From Tianweitania sp. UT-5YL-CI-8 (lineage in GTDB: Bacteria > Pseudomonadota > Alphaproteobacteria > Rhizobiales > Rhizobiaceae), in the NCBI RefSeq assembly GCF_030010215.1, contig NZ_JASCRR010000004.1, positions 62,001 through 126,000 of the forward strand: a stretch of 64,000 bases of DNA, given 5' to 3'. Below the pieces are notes generated by a model. The model was not told where the DNA came from. It saw only the letters and a list, made by a program, of their open reading frames with translations, and ran no database searches. A program made the translations under genes and the position numbers. The stretch's first letter is position 1. Each line of letters opens with the position of its first letter. Shown in pieces: positions 17,687-26,667 of the stretch.

Positions 17687-18433
17687 ATGACCCCTACCCC
17701 CGATCTCTCCGGTCGTATCGCCCTCGTCACCGGCGCATCGCGCGGCATCGGCTATTCCGTTGCCAAGCAGCTTGCAGCCGCTGGCGCGCATGTCGTGGCG
17801 GTGGCGCGCACCATCGGCGGGCTTGAGGAACTGGATGACGAGATCAAGTCAGCCGGCGGTCAGGCGACGCTTGTTCCGCTCGACCTTACCGACATGCCAG
17901 GCATCGACCGGCTCGGCGGCGCGATCAACGACCGCTGGGGCAAGCTCGACATTCTCGTCGCCAATGCCGGCGTTCTGGGCGTGATTTCGCCGATCGGCCA
18001 TGTCGAGGCCAAGGTCTTCGATAAAGTCATGGCTGTGAACGTCACCGGCACCTGGCGCCTGATCCGTTCTGTCGATCCGCTTCTGCGCAACGCCGAGGCG
18101 GGCCGCGCCGTCATCGTGAGCTCCAACGCCGCCCATTCGGCGCGCGCCTTCTGGGGACCTTATGCCGCGTCGAAGGCAGCCGTTGAAACCCTGATGCGGT
18201 CCTGGGCCGACGAAACCAAGTCGCTGCCCTTGCGCGTCAACGCGTTCGATCCCGGCCGCACGCGTACCGCGATGCGTGCTCAGGCGGTGCCGGGCGAAGA
18301 CCCGAAAACCCTGCCGCAACCGTCGGAAATCGCTGCGAAGCTGATGCCGCTCGTCAGCTCCGCTCTGACCGAAACCGGCTTGATCTACCAGGCGCAGCGC
18401 GACCGGTTCGTCGCCTACCGGCAGCCTGAGTAA
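17687..18433 (+). CDS. SDR-family oxidoreductase
   Basis: 248-residue short-chain dehydrogenase. TGASRGIG cofactor loop, NAGVLG, SSNAAHS with the catalytic Ser, and YAASKAA with Tyr/Lys. I start at the ATG at 17687, downstream of AGAAGG; the frame stays open upstream into the purF region but without similarity (an in-frame ATG also exists at 17651). It follows purF as in several rhizobia. Substrate not deducible. The 163 bases before it hold only a degenerate GGGGAGAGGAAGGC-type repeat remnant. Confidence 0.9.
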   Translation: MTPTPDLSGRIALVTGASRGIGYSVAKQLAAAGAHVVAVARTIGGLEELDDEIKSAGGQATLVPLDLTDMPGIDRLGGAINDRWGKLDILVANAGVLGVISPIGHVEAKVFDKVMAVNVTGTWRLIRSVDPLLRNAEAGRAVIVSSNAAHSARAFWGPYAASKAAVETLMRSWADETKSLPLRVNAFDPGRTRTAMRAQAVPGEDPKTLPQPSEIAAKLMPLVSSALTETGLIYQAQRDRFVAYRQPE

Positions 18434-18455
18434 AGGCACTTTCCAAGCAAAGAAA

Positions 18456-18477
18456 AAGCCGACGCAAAGGTCGGCTT
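18456..18477. terminator. Stem-loop after the SDR gene
   Basis: AAGCCGAC-GCAAAG-GTCGGCTT, an 8-bp perfect stem 22 bases after the SDR stop. On the plus strand no T-run follows; on the minus strand it runs into TTTTTCTTT. A second weak hairpin followed by eight Ts lies near 18544-18571 and may be the real plus-strand terminator. Confidence 0.4.
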
Positions 18478-18620
18478 GAGGGGGACGGGCTGAGGGGTTG
18501 GGGGACAGAATTGCCCGTCGATCTTATAACTCCGTTCTTTTAAAACGGTTCCGTCCGTTCTGATTTTTTTTGAGATTTTTTTCGAGTCCACGCTGCGCAT
18601 TGACGTTGGGGCCACATGGT

Positions 18621-18894
18621 CTAGAGCCTTTCATGATGAGTTGGAATCGTTCTGCCGGAGGGAATTCGGGACAAGGTCGAGGGATGCGGCGAGGTCGTAG
18701 TGGTGCTACGGCCGAGCCGAAGCCCGATGGATTTGGCCCGAATTCACCCGGCCCGAAGGGTTTCCCGCTGGCGGGCACCCGGTACGTCGAGCCGCTTGGA
18801 CGATGGAACCCCATCGACCTGCGCGCCTCTCCTGCCGGATTGTCGCGCCATCGGAGAAACAGAACTGCTTCCAACTCATCATGAAAGGCTCTAG
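18621..18894. mobile_element. MITE-like element with 26-bp terminal inverted repeats
   Basis: The 274-base segment begins with CTAGAGCCTTTCATGATGAG and ends with its exact reverse complement; the identical terminal repeat is 26 bases (18621-18646 and 18869-18894). No coding capacity is convincing inside. Both ends carry CTAG, a target type favoured by IS5-like transposases. It lies between the SDR gene and the acyltransferase gene, ending 68 bases before that start codon. Confidence 0.75.
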
Positions 18895-18962
18895 TTTCCG
18901 CAGTCGCGGTCGCGAGGATCGCTCCGCATAAAGCGTTGGCCCGAATCGTTGAAAGGTGCGGC

Positions 18963-21185
18963 ATGATTCTGTCCGGTGCGTTGCTGCTCGGCGTCGTTAT
19001 TGCCTGGCTGATCGTCGCGGCGGTCGATTGCGCCCGGCTTGGCCTCGACGTCAAGCAGGCGCTGCTCTACACGCCCTTCAAGCTTCTCTACCGCATCGAC
19101 GACGCAGCCATGCGCGGCGCGCGCAAGACGCAGGCTCCGGTCATCTATGTGATCTGCCACCAGTCCCGCATCGAGCCGGCCCTGATGCTGTCGCTGCTGC
19201 CGGACGACACGCTGCACATTCTCGACGACGCATCAGCAAAGGCAGGCTGGCTCGATCCTTGGCGCTCGCTGGCCCGAACCATCGCCTTCAACGCCGAGCA
19301 CGTCTTTGTCAGCCGCCGGCTGGTGCGCGTGCTTAAGGGAAAAGGCCGGCTGGCCGTCTATTTTCCCGACACCGTGGAGCCGGACATCAAGGCGTTTCGC
19401 CTGTTCCGTGCCGTCTCGCGCATCGCCATGCAGGCGGATGCCAAGATCGTCCCGATTTTCATCGACGGCACCCGCCACCTGCCGGTTTCGCTGGCCAGCA
19501 AGGAAAAAGCCCCGCGCCACTGGTTTCCACGGCTGCGCATTACGGCACTCGAAGCGATCGACATGAATGCGTTGACCGAGCGCATGGGCGGCGGGCGCAT
19601 CACCAGCTCGAACGCCCTGTTCGACCGCTTCATGGAGGCGCGATATGCCGGCGCCGATGCGCGCCTGACCCTGTTCCAGGCAACGCGCGACGCTGCCCTC
19701 CGCTACGGTCCGTCCCATCCCATTATCGAGGATCCGGTCGGCGGCGCGATGAGCTATCGCGAAACGATGATCGGTGCGCGCATTCTCGGCCGCCGTTTCG
19801 AAGGCGTGACAGCCCCCGGCGACGTGGTCGGCGTGATGCTGCCCAACTCCAACGGCTTCGTTCTCACCTTGCTGGCGCTGGCGTCCACGTCGCGGCCGGC
19901 AGCGATGATCAACTACACGTCGGGCACGGCCAATGTCGCTTCTGCGGTGAAGACGGCGGTGATTCGCACGATCGTCTCCTCGCGTCTGTTCATCGAAAAG
20001 GCCAATCTGGCCGATATCGTCGAAGCCGCGCAAAAGGCTGGCGCAAAATTCCTGTGGCTTGAAGATATCCGCAAGCAGACGAACAGCCTGGACAAGATCG
20101 CCGGTGCTGTGATGTGGAGGCTCGCTTTGCAGCGTCAGGATGCCCAGCGGCCTGCTGTGATCCTGTTCACCTCAGGCTCCGAAGGCGCTCCAAAGGCCGT
20201 TGTGTTGTCGCACCGGAACATTCTGGCGAATGCGATGCAGGCGGAAGCGCGGCTCACCGTCTCACCGGCGGACAAGCTGCTCAACGTGCTGCCGGTTTTC
20301 CACTCCTTCGGTCTCACAGCCGGCGTGGTCTTGCCGCTGGTCAGCGGCGCAAAGCTGTTCCTCTATCCCTCCCCGCTGCATTACAAGCTCATTCCGGACA
20401 TTGCCCGGCGCATCCGCCCCACGGTGATGATCAGCACGGATACTTTCCTCGCCGCCTATGCGCGCACCGCGGAAGACGATGATTTTTCAAGCCTGCGTTT
20501 CGTCGTGGCCGGCGCTGAGCCGGTCAAACAGGAGACGCGGCGGATTTATCGCGAACGCTTCCATGCCGAGATCGTCGAGGGCTTCGGCTTGACCGAGGCA
20601 GCACCGGTGGTTGCCGTGAATTCCGCCGCCCATGGCCGGGATGGCACCGTAGGTCGCCTCTTGCCCGGCATGCGCATGCGGCTCGAGCCGGTGGAAGGCG
20701 TTACAGAGGGTGCGCGCCTTTGGGTCAATGGCCCAAATGTGATGATGGGCTACATCAATGCCGAGCGCCCCGGCGAACTGCAACCCTTGTCGGATGGCTG
20801 GCATGACAGCGGCGACATCGTGTCCGTCGACCGTGAGGGCTTCATCACCATTCGCGGCCGCGCCAAGCGTTTTGCCAAGATCGCGGGTGAGATGATCTCA
20901 TTGGGCGCGGTCGAAATCCTCGTCCAGGCGCTTTGGCCCGAGGAGCGCCACGCCGTTGTCGCGATACCGGACAAGAAGCGCGGCGAGCGGCTCGTGCTGG
21001 TCACGACAGCGACGCAGGCGGATGCGGAGGCGTTGCGGCGCTATGGGCGCCAGGCAGGCGCAACCGAGCTGATGGTGCCGCACGACATCGTCAAGGTCAC
21101 CGAACTACCGCTGCTTGGCTCTGGCAAGGTGGACTATACCGCAACCCGCGGCATTGCCATCGAGAAACTCGGCCAATCCGCCTGA
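18963..21185 (+). CDS. PlsC-like acyltransferase fused to AMP-dependent acyl ligase (Aas-like)
   Basis: 740-residue fusion. Residues 1-20 are a membrane helix, about 55-215 a lysophospholipid-acyltransferase (PlsC-like) domain, and about 235-735 an AMP-binding ligase with LFTSGSEGAPK (about 401-411), GFGLTEAAPV and DSGDIVSVDREGF. Architecture matches E. coli Aas, which re-acylates lysophospholipid via acyl-ACP. The acyltransferase signature is altered: H66 to E71 gives H-x4-E instead of H-x4-D, and FPDT replaces FPEG. I start at the ATG at 18963, after GAAAGG. Proximity to pssA-psd supports a phospholipid role. Confidence 0.85.
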   Translation: MILSGALLLGVVIAWLIVAAVDCARLGLDVKQALLYTPFKLLYRIDDAAMRGARKTQAPVIYVICHQSRIEPALMLSLLPDDTLHILDDASAKAGWLDPWRSLARTIAFNAEHVFVSRRLVRVLKGKGRLAVYFPDTVEPDIKAFRLFRAVSRIAMQADAKIVPIFIDGTRHLPVSLASKEKAPRHWFPRLRITALEAIDMNALTERMGGGRITSSNALFDRFMEARYAGADARLTLFQATRDAALRYGPSHPIIEDPVGGAMSYRETMIGARILGRRFEGVTAPGDVVGVMLPNSNGFVLTLLALASTSRPAAMINYTSGTANVASAVKTAVIRTIVSSRLFIEKANLADIVEAAQKAGAKFLWLEDIRKQTNSLDKIAGAVMWRLALQRQDAQRPAVILFTSGSEGAPKAVVLSHRNILANAMQAEARLTVSPADKLLNVLPVFHSFGLTAGVVLPLVSGAKLFLYPSPLHYKLIPDIARRIRPTVMISTDTFLAAYARTAEDDDFSSLRFVVAGAEPVKQETRRIYRERFHAEIVEGFGLTEAAPVVAVNSAAHGRDGTVGRLLPGMRMRLEPVEGVTEGARLWVNGPNVMMGYINAERPGELQPLSDGWHDSGDIVSVDREGFITIRGRAKRFAKIAGEMISLGAVEILVQALWPEERHAVVAIPDKKRGERLVLVTTATQADAEALRRYGRQAGATELMVPHDIVKVTELPLLGSGKVDYTATRGIAIEKLGQSA

Positions 21186-21194
21186 GACAGGCGC

Positions 21195-22016
21195 TCAGGC
21201 TTCCGGATCAACCGCCTCGGCGGTAACGGTCTTTTCGGTCTGCGCCCGCTTCGAATAGGCCCGCATGCTGAGCGGCAAGAAGGACAAATAGAGGGCGACG
21301 GACACCGACAGTGTTTCCCACGTAAAGGTCGCGATCAACAGCACATAGAGAGCTGCGATCATGAGGGCAGGCAGCACGTTTTCACGGCGGATTTTCAACT
21401 TCTTGCCGGAATAGACAGGCAAGCGGCTGACCAGCAGGAAAGCGACGACGATGGTGAAGGCGCTGGCGATGAACGCCAAGGCTCGCGTCGGGTCCATGCC
21501 GAGGAAACCGAGATACATCGGCGTCATCACCACCAGTGCACCGACGGGCGCGGGAACGCCGACGAAATACTCCGCCTGCCATGCGGGCCGTTCCAGGTCC
21601 TCGTCGAGCACGTTGAAGCGGGCAAGACGCAGGCCGCACGCAATGACGAACATCAGCGCTGCGATCCAGCCGGCGGACCCTGCCTGGTCGAGCAGATAGG
21701 CATAGAGCACCAACGCGGGTGCGACGCCGAAATTGACGATATCGGCCAGCGAATCCATCTGCGCGCCGAATTTCGATGTCGCCTTGAGCAGCCGCGCGAT
21801 GCGGCCGTCGACGCCGTCCAAAAGTGCTGCGACCAAAACGAGGATGACCGCAGTCTCGAAACGACCGTCGAAGGCAAGCCGGATGCCGGACAGCCCGGCA
21901 CAGATCGACAGCACGGTGATCAGGTTGGGCAGCACCATACGGATCGGGATTTCGCGGATGCGCGGACCGCCGCTGCCATGCGGCTCGAAACTCTGGAACG
22001 GACGGGGTCTGGGCAT
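21195..22016 (-). CDS. pssA: CDP-diacylglycerol-serine O-phosphatidyltransferase (PssA)
   Basis: Makes phosphatidylserine from CDP-diacylglycerol and serine. 273 residues, mostly membrane helices. The CDP-alcohol phosphotransferase motif is complete: DGVDGRIAR, then G and MDSLAD with the two catalytic Asp. The substrate path continues with Psd, encoded 10 bases upstream in the same operon. The start at 22016 gives a short basic N-terminal arm; an internal ATG before VLPNLITVL is possible. Confidence 0.95.
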   Translation of the reverse strand: MPRPRPFQSFEPHGSGGPRIREIPIRMVLPNLITVLSICAGLSGIRLAFDGRFETAVILVLVAALLDGVDGRIARLLKATSKFGAQMDSLADIVNFGVAPALVLYAYLLDQAGSAGWIAALMFVIACGLRLARFNVLDEDLERPAWQAEYFVGVPAPVGALVVMTPMYLGFLGMDPTRALAFIASAFTIVVAFLLVSRLPVYSGKKLKIRRENVLPALMIAALYVLLIATFTWETLSVSVALYLSFLPLSMRAYSKRAQTEKTVTAEAVDPEA

Positions 22017-22026
22017 CGGCGCGCCC

Positions 22027-22725
22027 TCACCCGACCCTGACGAGCGGCGCAGTCGGCGAACCGCCGAATTCCGCGATCACCGTTTCACCAGCCACGGCGG
22101 TCTGGCCGACGGCAACGCGCGGTACGGCGCCCGCGGGCAGATAGACATCGACGCGCGAACCGAAACGGATCAGGCCGAAGCGCTCGCCCACTGCAATGTT
22201 CTCGCCGGTGCCGGACCAGCACAGGATGCGACGGGCGACGAGGCCCGCGATTTGCACGGCGACGACGGTGCCGTTGGGACTGTCGATGACGAGGCCGTTG
22301 CGCTCGTTCTCCTGGCTCGCCTTGTCCAGTTCTGCGTTCAGAAATTTGCCGGGGCGATGTTCGATGCGGGTGATGCGGCCACGCACCGGCGAACGGTTCA
22401 CATGGCAGGAGAATACATCCATGAACACCGAGATGCGGGTCATCTCGCCAGCCGGCAGGCCGAGTTCAAGCGGTGGCACCGCAGGACCGACGGCCGAAAC
22501 AACACCGTCCGCCGGGCTGATGACCAGCCTGTCGTCGGTCGGCGTCACGCGTTCGGGATCGCGGAAGAAATAGGCGCACCAGGCGGTCAGGATCGCACCG
22601 ATCCAGAACAAAGACGTCGAGAAAAAGCCCAGAAGGACCGTCACCGCGGCAAATCCGGCGATGAAGGGATATCCCGCGCGATGCACCGGAACGAAGGCGT
22701 TTCGGATCGTGTCGGCTATGCTCAT
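22027..22725 (-). CDS. psd: Phosphatidylserine decarboxylase (Psd)
   Basis: Converts phosphatidylserine to phosphatidylethanolamine using a pyruvoyl group. 232 residues, the short rhizobial type. [14 protein letters not shown] and [15 protein letters not shown] are family motifs; [11 protein letters not shown] contains the Gly-Ser at which the proenzyme cleaves itself and generates pyruvate from Ser. Paired with pssA (10-base gap) in an operon. Confidence 0.96.
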   Translation of the reverse strand: MSIADTIRNAFVPVHRAGYPFIAGFAAVTVLLGFFSTSLFWIGAILTAWCAYFFRDPERVTPTDDRLVISPADGVVSAVGPAVPPLELGLPAGEMTRISVFMDVFSCHVNRSPVRGRITRIEHRPGKFLNAELDKASQENERNGLVIDSPNGTVVAVQIAGLVARRILCWSGTGENIAVGERFGLIRFGSRVDVYLPAGAVPRVAVGQTAVAGETVIAEFGGSPTAPLVRVG

Positions 22726-22813
22726 AGGCTTGGGCGGCTCCGCTTTTCGTCCGGGTTGCTTATCGGAAACACCCCTTCACCGCAACGAAACATTGGTTGA
22801 CCGCCGCCTTCGC

Positions 22814-24709
22814 TTACGACGCCGGATCGACCTCCGGCGTCCGCCGGCGCGTCACCACGCCCAGATCGTCTTCCTCCCGCGCGGCGCGCAAGCGTTCTTC
22901 CGCCTCGCTGGCCTCGCGCTGGCGATCCCACATCGACGCATAGAGGCCGGCCTGCGCAAGCAGTTCGACGTGGCGGCCGCGTTCGGCGATCACACCGTCC
23001 TTGAGCACGATGATCTCGTCCGCGCTGACCACCGTGGACAGGCGGTGCGCGATGACGATGGTCGTACGGTCACGGCTGACGAGATCAAGCGCGGCCTGGA
23101 TTTCCTGCTCGGTGTGGCTGTCCAAAGCGGATGTCGCCTCGTCGAGAATCAGGATCGGCGGCGCCTTGAGGATCGTACGTGCGATGGCTACGCGCTGCTT
23201 TTCACCGCCCGAAAGCTTCAGGCCGCGCTCACCCACCATCGCCTTATAGCCATCGGGCAGGCGCTCAATGAAATCGGCGACCTGTGCCAGTTCGGCTGCC
23301 GTCCGCACCTCGTCCTCGGTCGCGCTCATGCGGCCGTAGCGGATGTTGTAGCTGATCGTGTCGTTGAACAGCACCGTGTCCTGCGGCACCATGCCGATCG
23401 CCGAGCGCAGACTTTCCTGCTGCACGTCGCGCAGATCCTGCCCGTCGATCAGGATCGCGCCCTGCTGGATGTCGTAGAAGCGGAACAGAAGCCGCGAGAT
23501 CGTCGACTTGCCCGCCCCGGAAGGCCCGACGATGGCCACCGTCTTGCCGGCCGGAACCTCGAAGCTGATGCCTTTGAGGATCTGCCGGTTCCGGTCATAG
23601 GCAAAATGCACATTGCGGAACTCGACGCGCGCAGCCTCCACGGCAAGCGGCAAGGCGCCGGGTTTGTCGAGCACCTCCTGGTCGACGTCGAGCAGGTCGA
23701 ACATCTGTTCGATGTCGGTCAGGCCCTGGCGGATTTCGCGATAGATGAAGCCGATGAAGTTGAGCGGCACCGAAAGCTGCATCATCATCGCGTTGACGAA
23801 AACGAAATCGCCGACCGTCTGCGTGCCTGCCTGCACTTCGAATGCCGACATGACCATGATGACGGTGGTGCCGACGCCGAAGATGATGCCCTGGCCGAAG
23901 TTCAGCCATCCCAGCGAGGTCCAGGTCTTGGTCGCGGCCTCTTCGTAGCGCGCCATGGAGCGATCGAAACGCTCGGCTTCCATGCGCTCATTGTTGAAAT
24001 ATTTCACCGTCTCGAAGTTCAACAACGAATCGATCGCCTTGCTGTTGGCGTCGGTGTCGGAATCGTTCATCTCGCGACGGATCTTGATGCGCCAGTCGCT
24101 CGCCCAAACGGTAAACCAGGTGTAGAGCCAGACTGTAATCGCCATGACGGCCACATATTTCCAGCCATAGGCATAGGCGAAGATCGCCGCCGTCAGAGCG
24201 AATTCCAGCACCGTCGGCAGCGAGTTCAGGATGGTGAAGCGGACGATGGTCTCGATGCCCTTCGTGCCGCGCTCGATGATGCGCGACAGGCCGCCGGTGC
24301 GGCGCTCGAGATGGAAGCGCAACGACAGTTCATGCATATGCACGAAGGTCTTGAAGGCGAGTTGGCGCACCGCGTGCTGGCCGACGCGGGCAAACAGCGC
24401 ATCGCGCAACTGGTTGAAGCCGAGTTGAACGAGGCGCAGCACATTATAGGCAATGACGAGCATCACCGGCGCCAACAGGAAGGCGGGCAGCGGTGGCGGC
24501 GTATGCGCATCGTTGGCCAGCGCGTCGGTGGCCCATTTGAAGAAATACGGTCCCGCCACAAGCGTCAGCTTGGCGATGACGAGAAAGACGGAGGCCCAGA
24601 CGATGCGCGCCTTCAGGTCGGGCCGGTCCGAAGCCCACATGTAAGGCCACAGATTGCGCAGCGTGGAGAAGGTCGAGCCCCTCTCTGCGGAGACGGTTTT
24701 TTCAGCCAA
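22814..24709 (-). CDS. Atm1/ABCB7-type ABC exporter (fused permease-ATPase)
   Basis: 631 residues: six membrane helices (about 35-320), then the ATPase domain with Walker A GPSGAGKSTISR, signature LSGGEKQRVAIAR and Walker B LILDEATSALDS. The N-terminal LRNLWPYMWASDRPDLKAR and FKWATDAL are those of the Atm1/HMT1 group, which exports glutathione-linked compounds. The arsR gene 19 bases upstream on the same strand suggests metal or thiol-metal conjugate efflux rather than general Fe-S export. Substrate inferred, not shown. Confidence 0.9.
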   Translation of the reverse strand: MAEKTVSAERGSTFSTLRNLWPYMWASDRPDLKARIVWASVFLVIAKLTLVAGPYFFKWATDALANDAHTPPPLPAFLLAPVMLVIAYNVLRLVQLGFNQLRDALFARVGQHAVRQLAFKTFVHMHELSLRFHLERRTGGLSRIIERGTKGIETIVRFTILNSLPTVLEFALTAAIFAYAYGWKYVAVMAITVWLYTWFTVWASDWRIKIRREMNDSDTDANSKAIDSLLNFETVKYFNNERMEAERFDRSMARYEEAATKTWTSLGWLNFGQGIIFGVGTTVIMVMSAFEVQAGTQTVGDFVFVNAMMMQLSVPLNFIGFIYREIRQGLTDIEQMFDLLDVDQEVLDKPGALPLAVEAARVEFRNVHFAYDRNRQILKGISFEVPAGKTVAIVGPSGAGKSTISRLLFRFYDIQQGAILIDGQDLRDVQQESLRSAIGMVPQDTVLFNDTISYNIRYGRMSATEDEVRTAAELAQVADFIERLPDGYKAMVGERGLKLSGGEKQRVAIARTILKAPPILILDEATSALDSHTEQEIQAALDLVSRDRTTIVIAHRLSTVVSADEIIVLKDGVIAERGRHVELLAQAGLYASMWDRQREASEAEERLRAAREEDDLGVVTRRRTPEVDPAS

Positions 24710-24728
24710 TTGTCAGGTCCAGTACGGA

Positions 24729-25055
24729 TTACCGGCAGGGCTTGCAGCAGTCCTCGACCATCGCGGCAAGCGTGGAGGACAGCGATGAAAGCGCTTCGGG
24801 ATTGATTTCATAAAGCGAGCGTGGGCGCTGGGGCGCATAACGGACCAGCCCCGCCTCGACGAGAACCTTCAGATGCTGCGAGACTGTCGACTGCGCGAGG
24901 TCGAGATGATCAACCACATCCTTGCAACAGCATGGTGAACTACCACCGAGCCGGCGCAGAATTTCGAGGCGTGCAGGATGCGACAGCGCAGCGAATTTGG
25001 CTGCCGCGCCGATCTTACAATCGCCTTTGATGACATCTGCAATGTTGGTATTCAT
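24729..25055 (-). CDS. ArsR/SmtB-family metal-responsive repressor
   Basis: 108-residue winged-helix regulator: ALSHPARLEILRRL, then the recognition helix in LDLAQSTVSQHLKVLVEAGLV. Cysteines are numerous and placed like metal ligands: C13, C42-C43-C44 at the start of the DNA-binding helix region, and C103, C104, C107 at the C-terminus. It heads an operon with the Atm1-type exporter. A perfect palindrome (25057-25078) touches the start codon. No good Shine-Dalgarno precedes the ATG, so initiation may be weak or leaderless. Confidence 0.92.
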   Translation of the reverse strand: MNTNIADVIKGDCKIGAAAKFAALSHPARLEILRRLGGSSPCCCKDVVDHLDLAQSTVSQHLKVLVEAGLVRYAPQRPRSLYEINPEALSSLSSTLAAMVEDCCKPCR

Positions 25056-25056
25056 C

Positions 25057-25078
25057 GTTCATCGTCGATATACGATGA
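25057..25078 (-). promoter_or_regulatory. ArsR-type operator
   Basis: TTCATCGT-CGATAT-ACGATGAA: perfect 8-base arms, one base upstream of the arsR ATG. An extra TTCATCGT copy overlaps the start codon side. ATCGT-N6-ACGAT fits ArsR-family half-site spacing. Autorepression is inferred. Confidence 0.65.
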
Positions 25079-25143
25079 ACAGAGTTTAGGCAAGCCTGGC
25101 AGCAGATTCATGCTGACATCGGCTGATTTTCAAGAACCGATTT

Positions 25144-26553
25144 CTACTGAACGGTGGTCGCCTGGTCTTTCAGCGCCTTCATGTCGGCGTCGGTGCCGTC
25201 ATCCGTCTTCGTCGGCACCTTGAACACCTGCCCGGGCCAGATCTTATGCGGGTTCTGAATCTGCGGCTGGTTGGCGATATAGATGTTCGAATAGCGCACG
25301 CCCTGGCCGTAGACGCGGCGCGAAATCCGCCACAGCGAATCGCCTTTGCGGATGATGACCGCACCGCTGGCGGGCTGCAGCTTGGCGGCGGTGGCAGTGT
25401 CATGTGCGGCTGCGACCCGTGCATTGGCAGGTGCTTCCGATGGCGCAGGCGCGGTGGAGGTGGGAGCAGCAACCGCGGATACTTGCTCGCCCGGCTCGCG
25501 CTCGAAGGGCACGGCGGCACGGGCAATGACCGACGCGCCGTCCTTGTCCAGCGCATCGACGCGAATGATGTAGTCGCCGACGGGAAGCCGGCGCTGCTGC
25601 TCGATCAGGAAGCGGCCATCCGGCGAGGCAATGGCATCGCCCAGGAGAACCTCATTGGCATAGGCGCGAACGCGCCGGTCCGGATCGGCAATGCCGGCGA
25701 CGAAGATCTTGTCGCCTTCGATCTCGACCGCCTCGACGGAAACTTTTGGGCCTGTCGCAGCGGCTTGCGCCGGGGCCGCGGGCTGCGGGGCCGGCGCGGC
25801 GGCCTGAGCTTGCGAATCCGCATTTGCCGGAACGCCAGGTGCTTGCGGCTGTGCGACGACAGGCGCTTCAGCCGCCGGTTCGGGCGCCTGCGGAACGGTG
25901 ATCAGTTCGGAGGGCTTGCCCGCCTGCTCGACCAGCGCAAGAACCTGGCCGGACGGGCTGTCGGGAATGGAAACCACGGCGGTCTCGGGTGACATCGCCA
26001 CTGTTTTGTCAGGGTTCGTCGCCCGCAGCACGAGCTGATAGTCTCCCGGCGCCAGCGGATTGTCGAGCACAACAGCGAAATCGCCGCTCGGGCCGGCGGT
26101 CGCATTGCCGAGCACAGCGGAGCCCTTCATGACCTCCACTTGTGCGTTGGGCGCCGCCTTGCCGGCTATCACCAGCGATCCATCGCCCTCGGCGCGAACG
26201 ACATCGAAAGATGGCGGAACGATTTCAGGCGTTGCTTGCTGCTGCGCCGGTGCCTGTGCGGTGGTGCCTGGGGCAGCCGGTGCTGTGTTGGTAACGGGCA
26301 CAGCGGGAGCAGGAACAGCTGCCGACGAGGTCGGGGTCACGGGTGCCGCAGGCGCTGCTGGAGACGACGGCGCTGCCGGTGCCGGGCTGTTGGAAGCAGG
26401 AGCCGGCGCGGCGGTCGCCGGCTGCGCGGGAACGGAGGCAAGGCTTGCAGGTTCCGGCTGCGAATGGAACGCGCCCGAATAATACGCCACCGCACCGGCG
26501 GCGATGATCACCCCCGCTCCGAAAAGAAGTCCTTTTCCCGCCGTCATGGCCAT
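25144..26553 (-). CDS. LysM-domain envelope protein
   Basis: 469 residues. A membrane anchor near the N-terminus (LLFGAGVIIAAGAVAYYSG) is followed by a long Ala/Pro/Thr-rich spacer (about 35-115), two Ig-like segments (SFDVVRAEGDGSLVIAG..., KVSVEAVEIEGDKIFVAG...) separated by another Ala/Pro/Gln stretch, and a C-terminal LysM (VIIRKGDSLWRISRRVYGQG ... IWPGQVFKVP) that would bind peptidoglycan. Similar proteins are common in Rhizobiales; likely a periplasmic envelope-stability factor. Function otherwise unknown. Confidence 0.88.
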   Translation of the reverse strand: MAMTAGKGLLFGAGVIIAAGAVAYYSGAFHSQPEPASLASVPAQPATAAPAPASNSPAPAAPSSPAAPAAPVTPTSSAAVPAPAVPVTNTAPAAPGTTAQAPAQQQATPEIVPPSFDVVRAEGDGSLVIAGKAAPNAQVEVMKGSAVLGNATAGPSGDFAVVLDNPLAPGDYQLVLRATNPDKTVAMSPETAVVSIPDSPSGQVLALVEQAGKPSELITVPQAPEPAAEAPVVAQPQAPGVPANADSQAQAAAPAPQPAAPAQAAATGPKVSVEAVEIEGDKIFVAGIADPDRRVRAYANEVLLGDAIASPDGRFLIEQQRRLPVGDYIIRVDALDKDGASVIARAAVPFEREPGEQVSAVAAPTSTAPAPSEAPANARVAAAHDTATAAKLQPASGAVIIRKGDSLWRISRRVYGQGVRYSNIYIANQPQIQNPHKIWPGQVFKVPTKTDDGTDADMKALKDQATTVQ

Positions 26554-26667
26554 GATTATTTTCGCCCTCGTCGTCCTTAGCCGGGTCTAGCGTGTTTTGT
26601 GCGGCGCGACAAGAAAAAGCCCGATAACGCTTGACCTCGTCATCAAACGAAATACCCAATCGGCGCC

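Noticed and set aside
22661-24805. Open frame of about 714 codons antisense to psd and the ABC exporter
   Set aside because: Mirror of strongly biased codons; Arg/His/Asp-rich product without motifs, and the sense genes carry full catalytic motifs.
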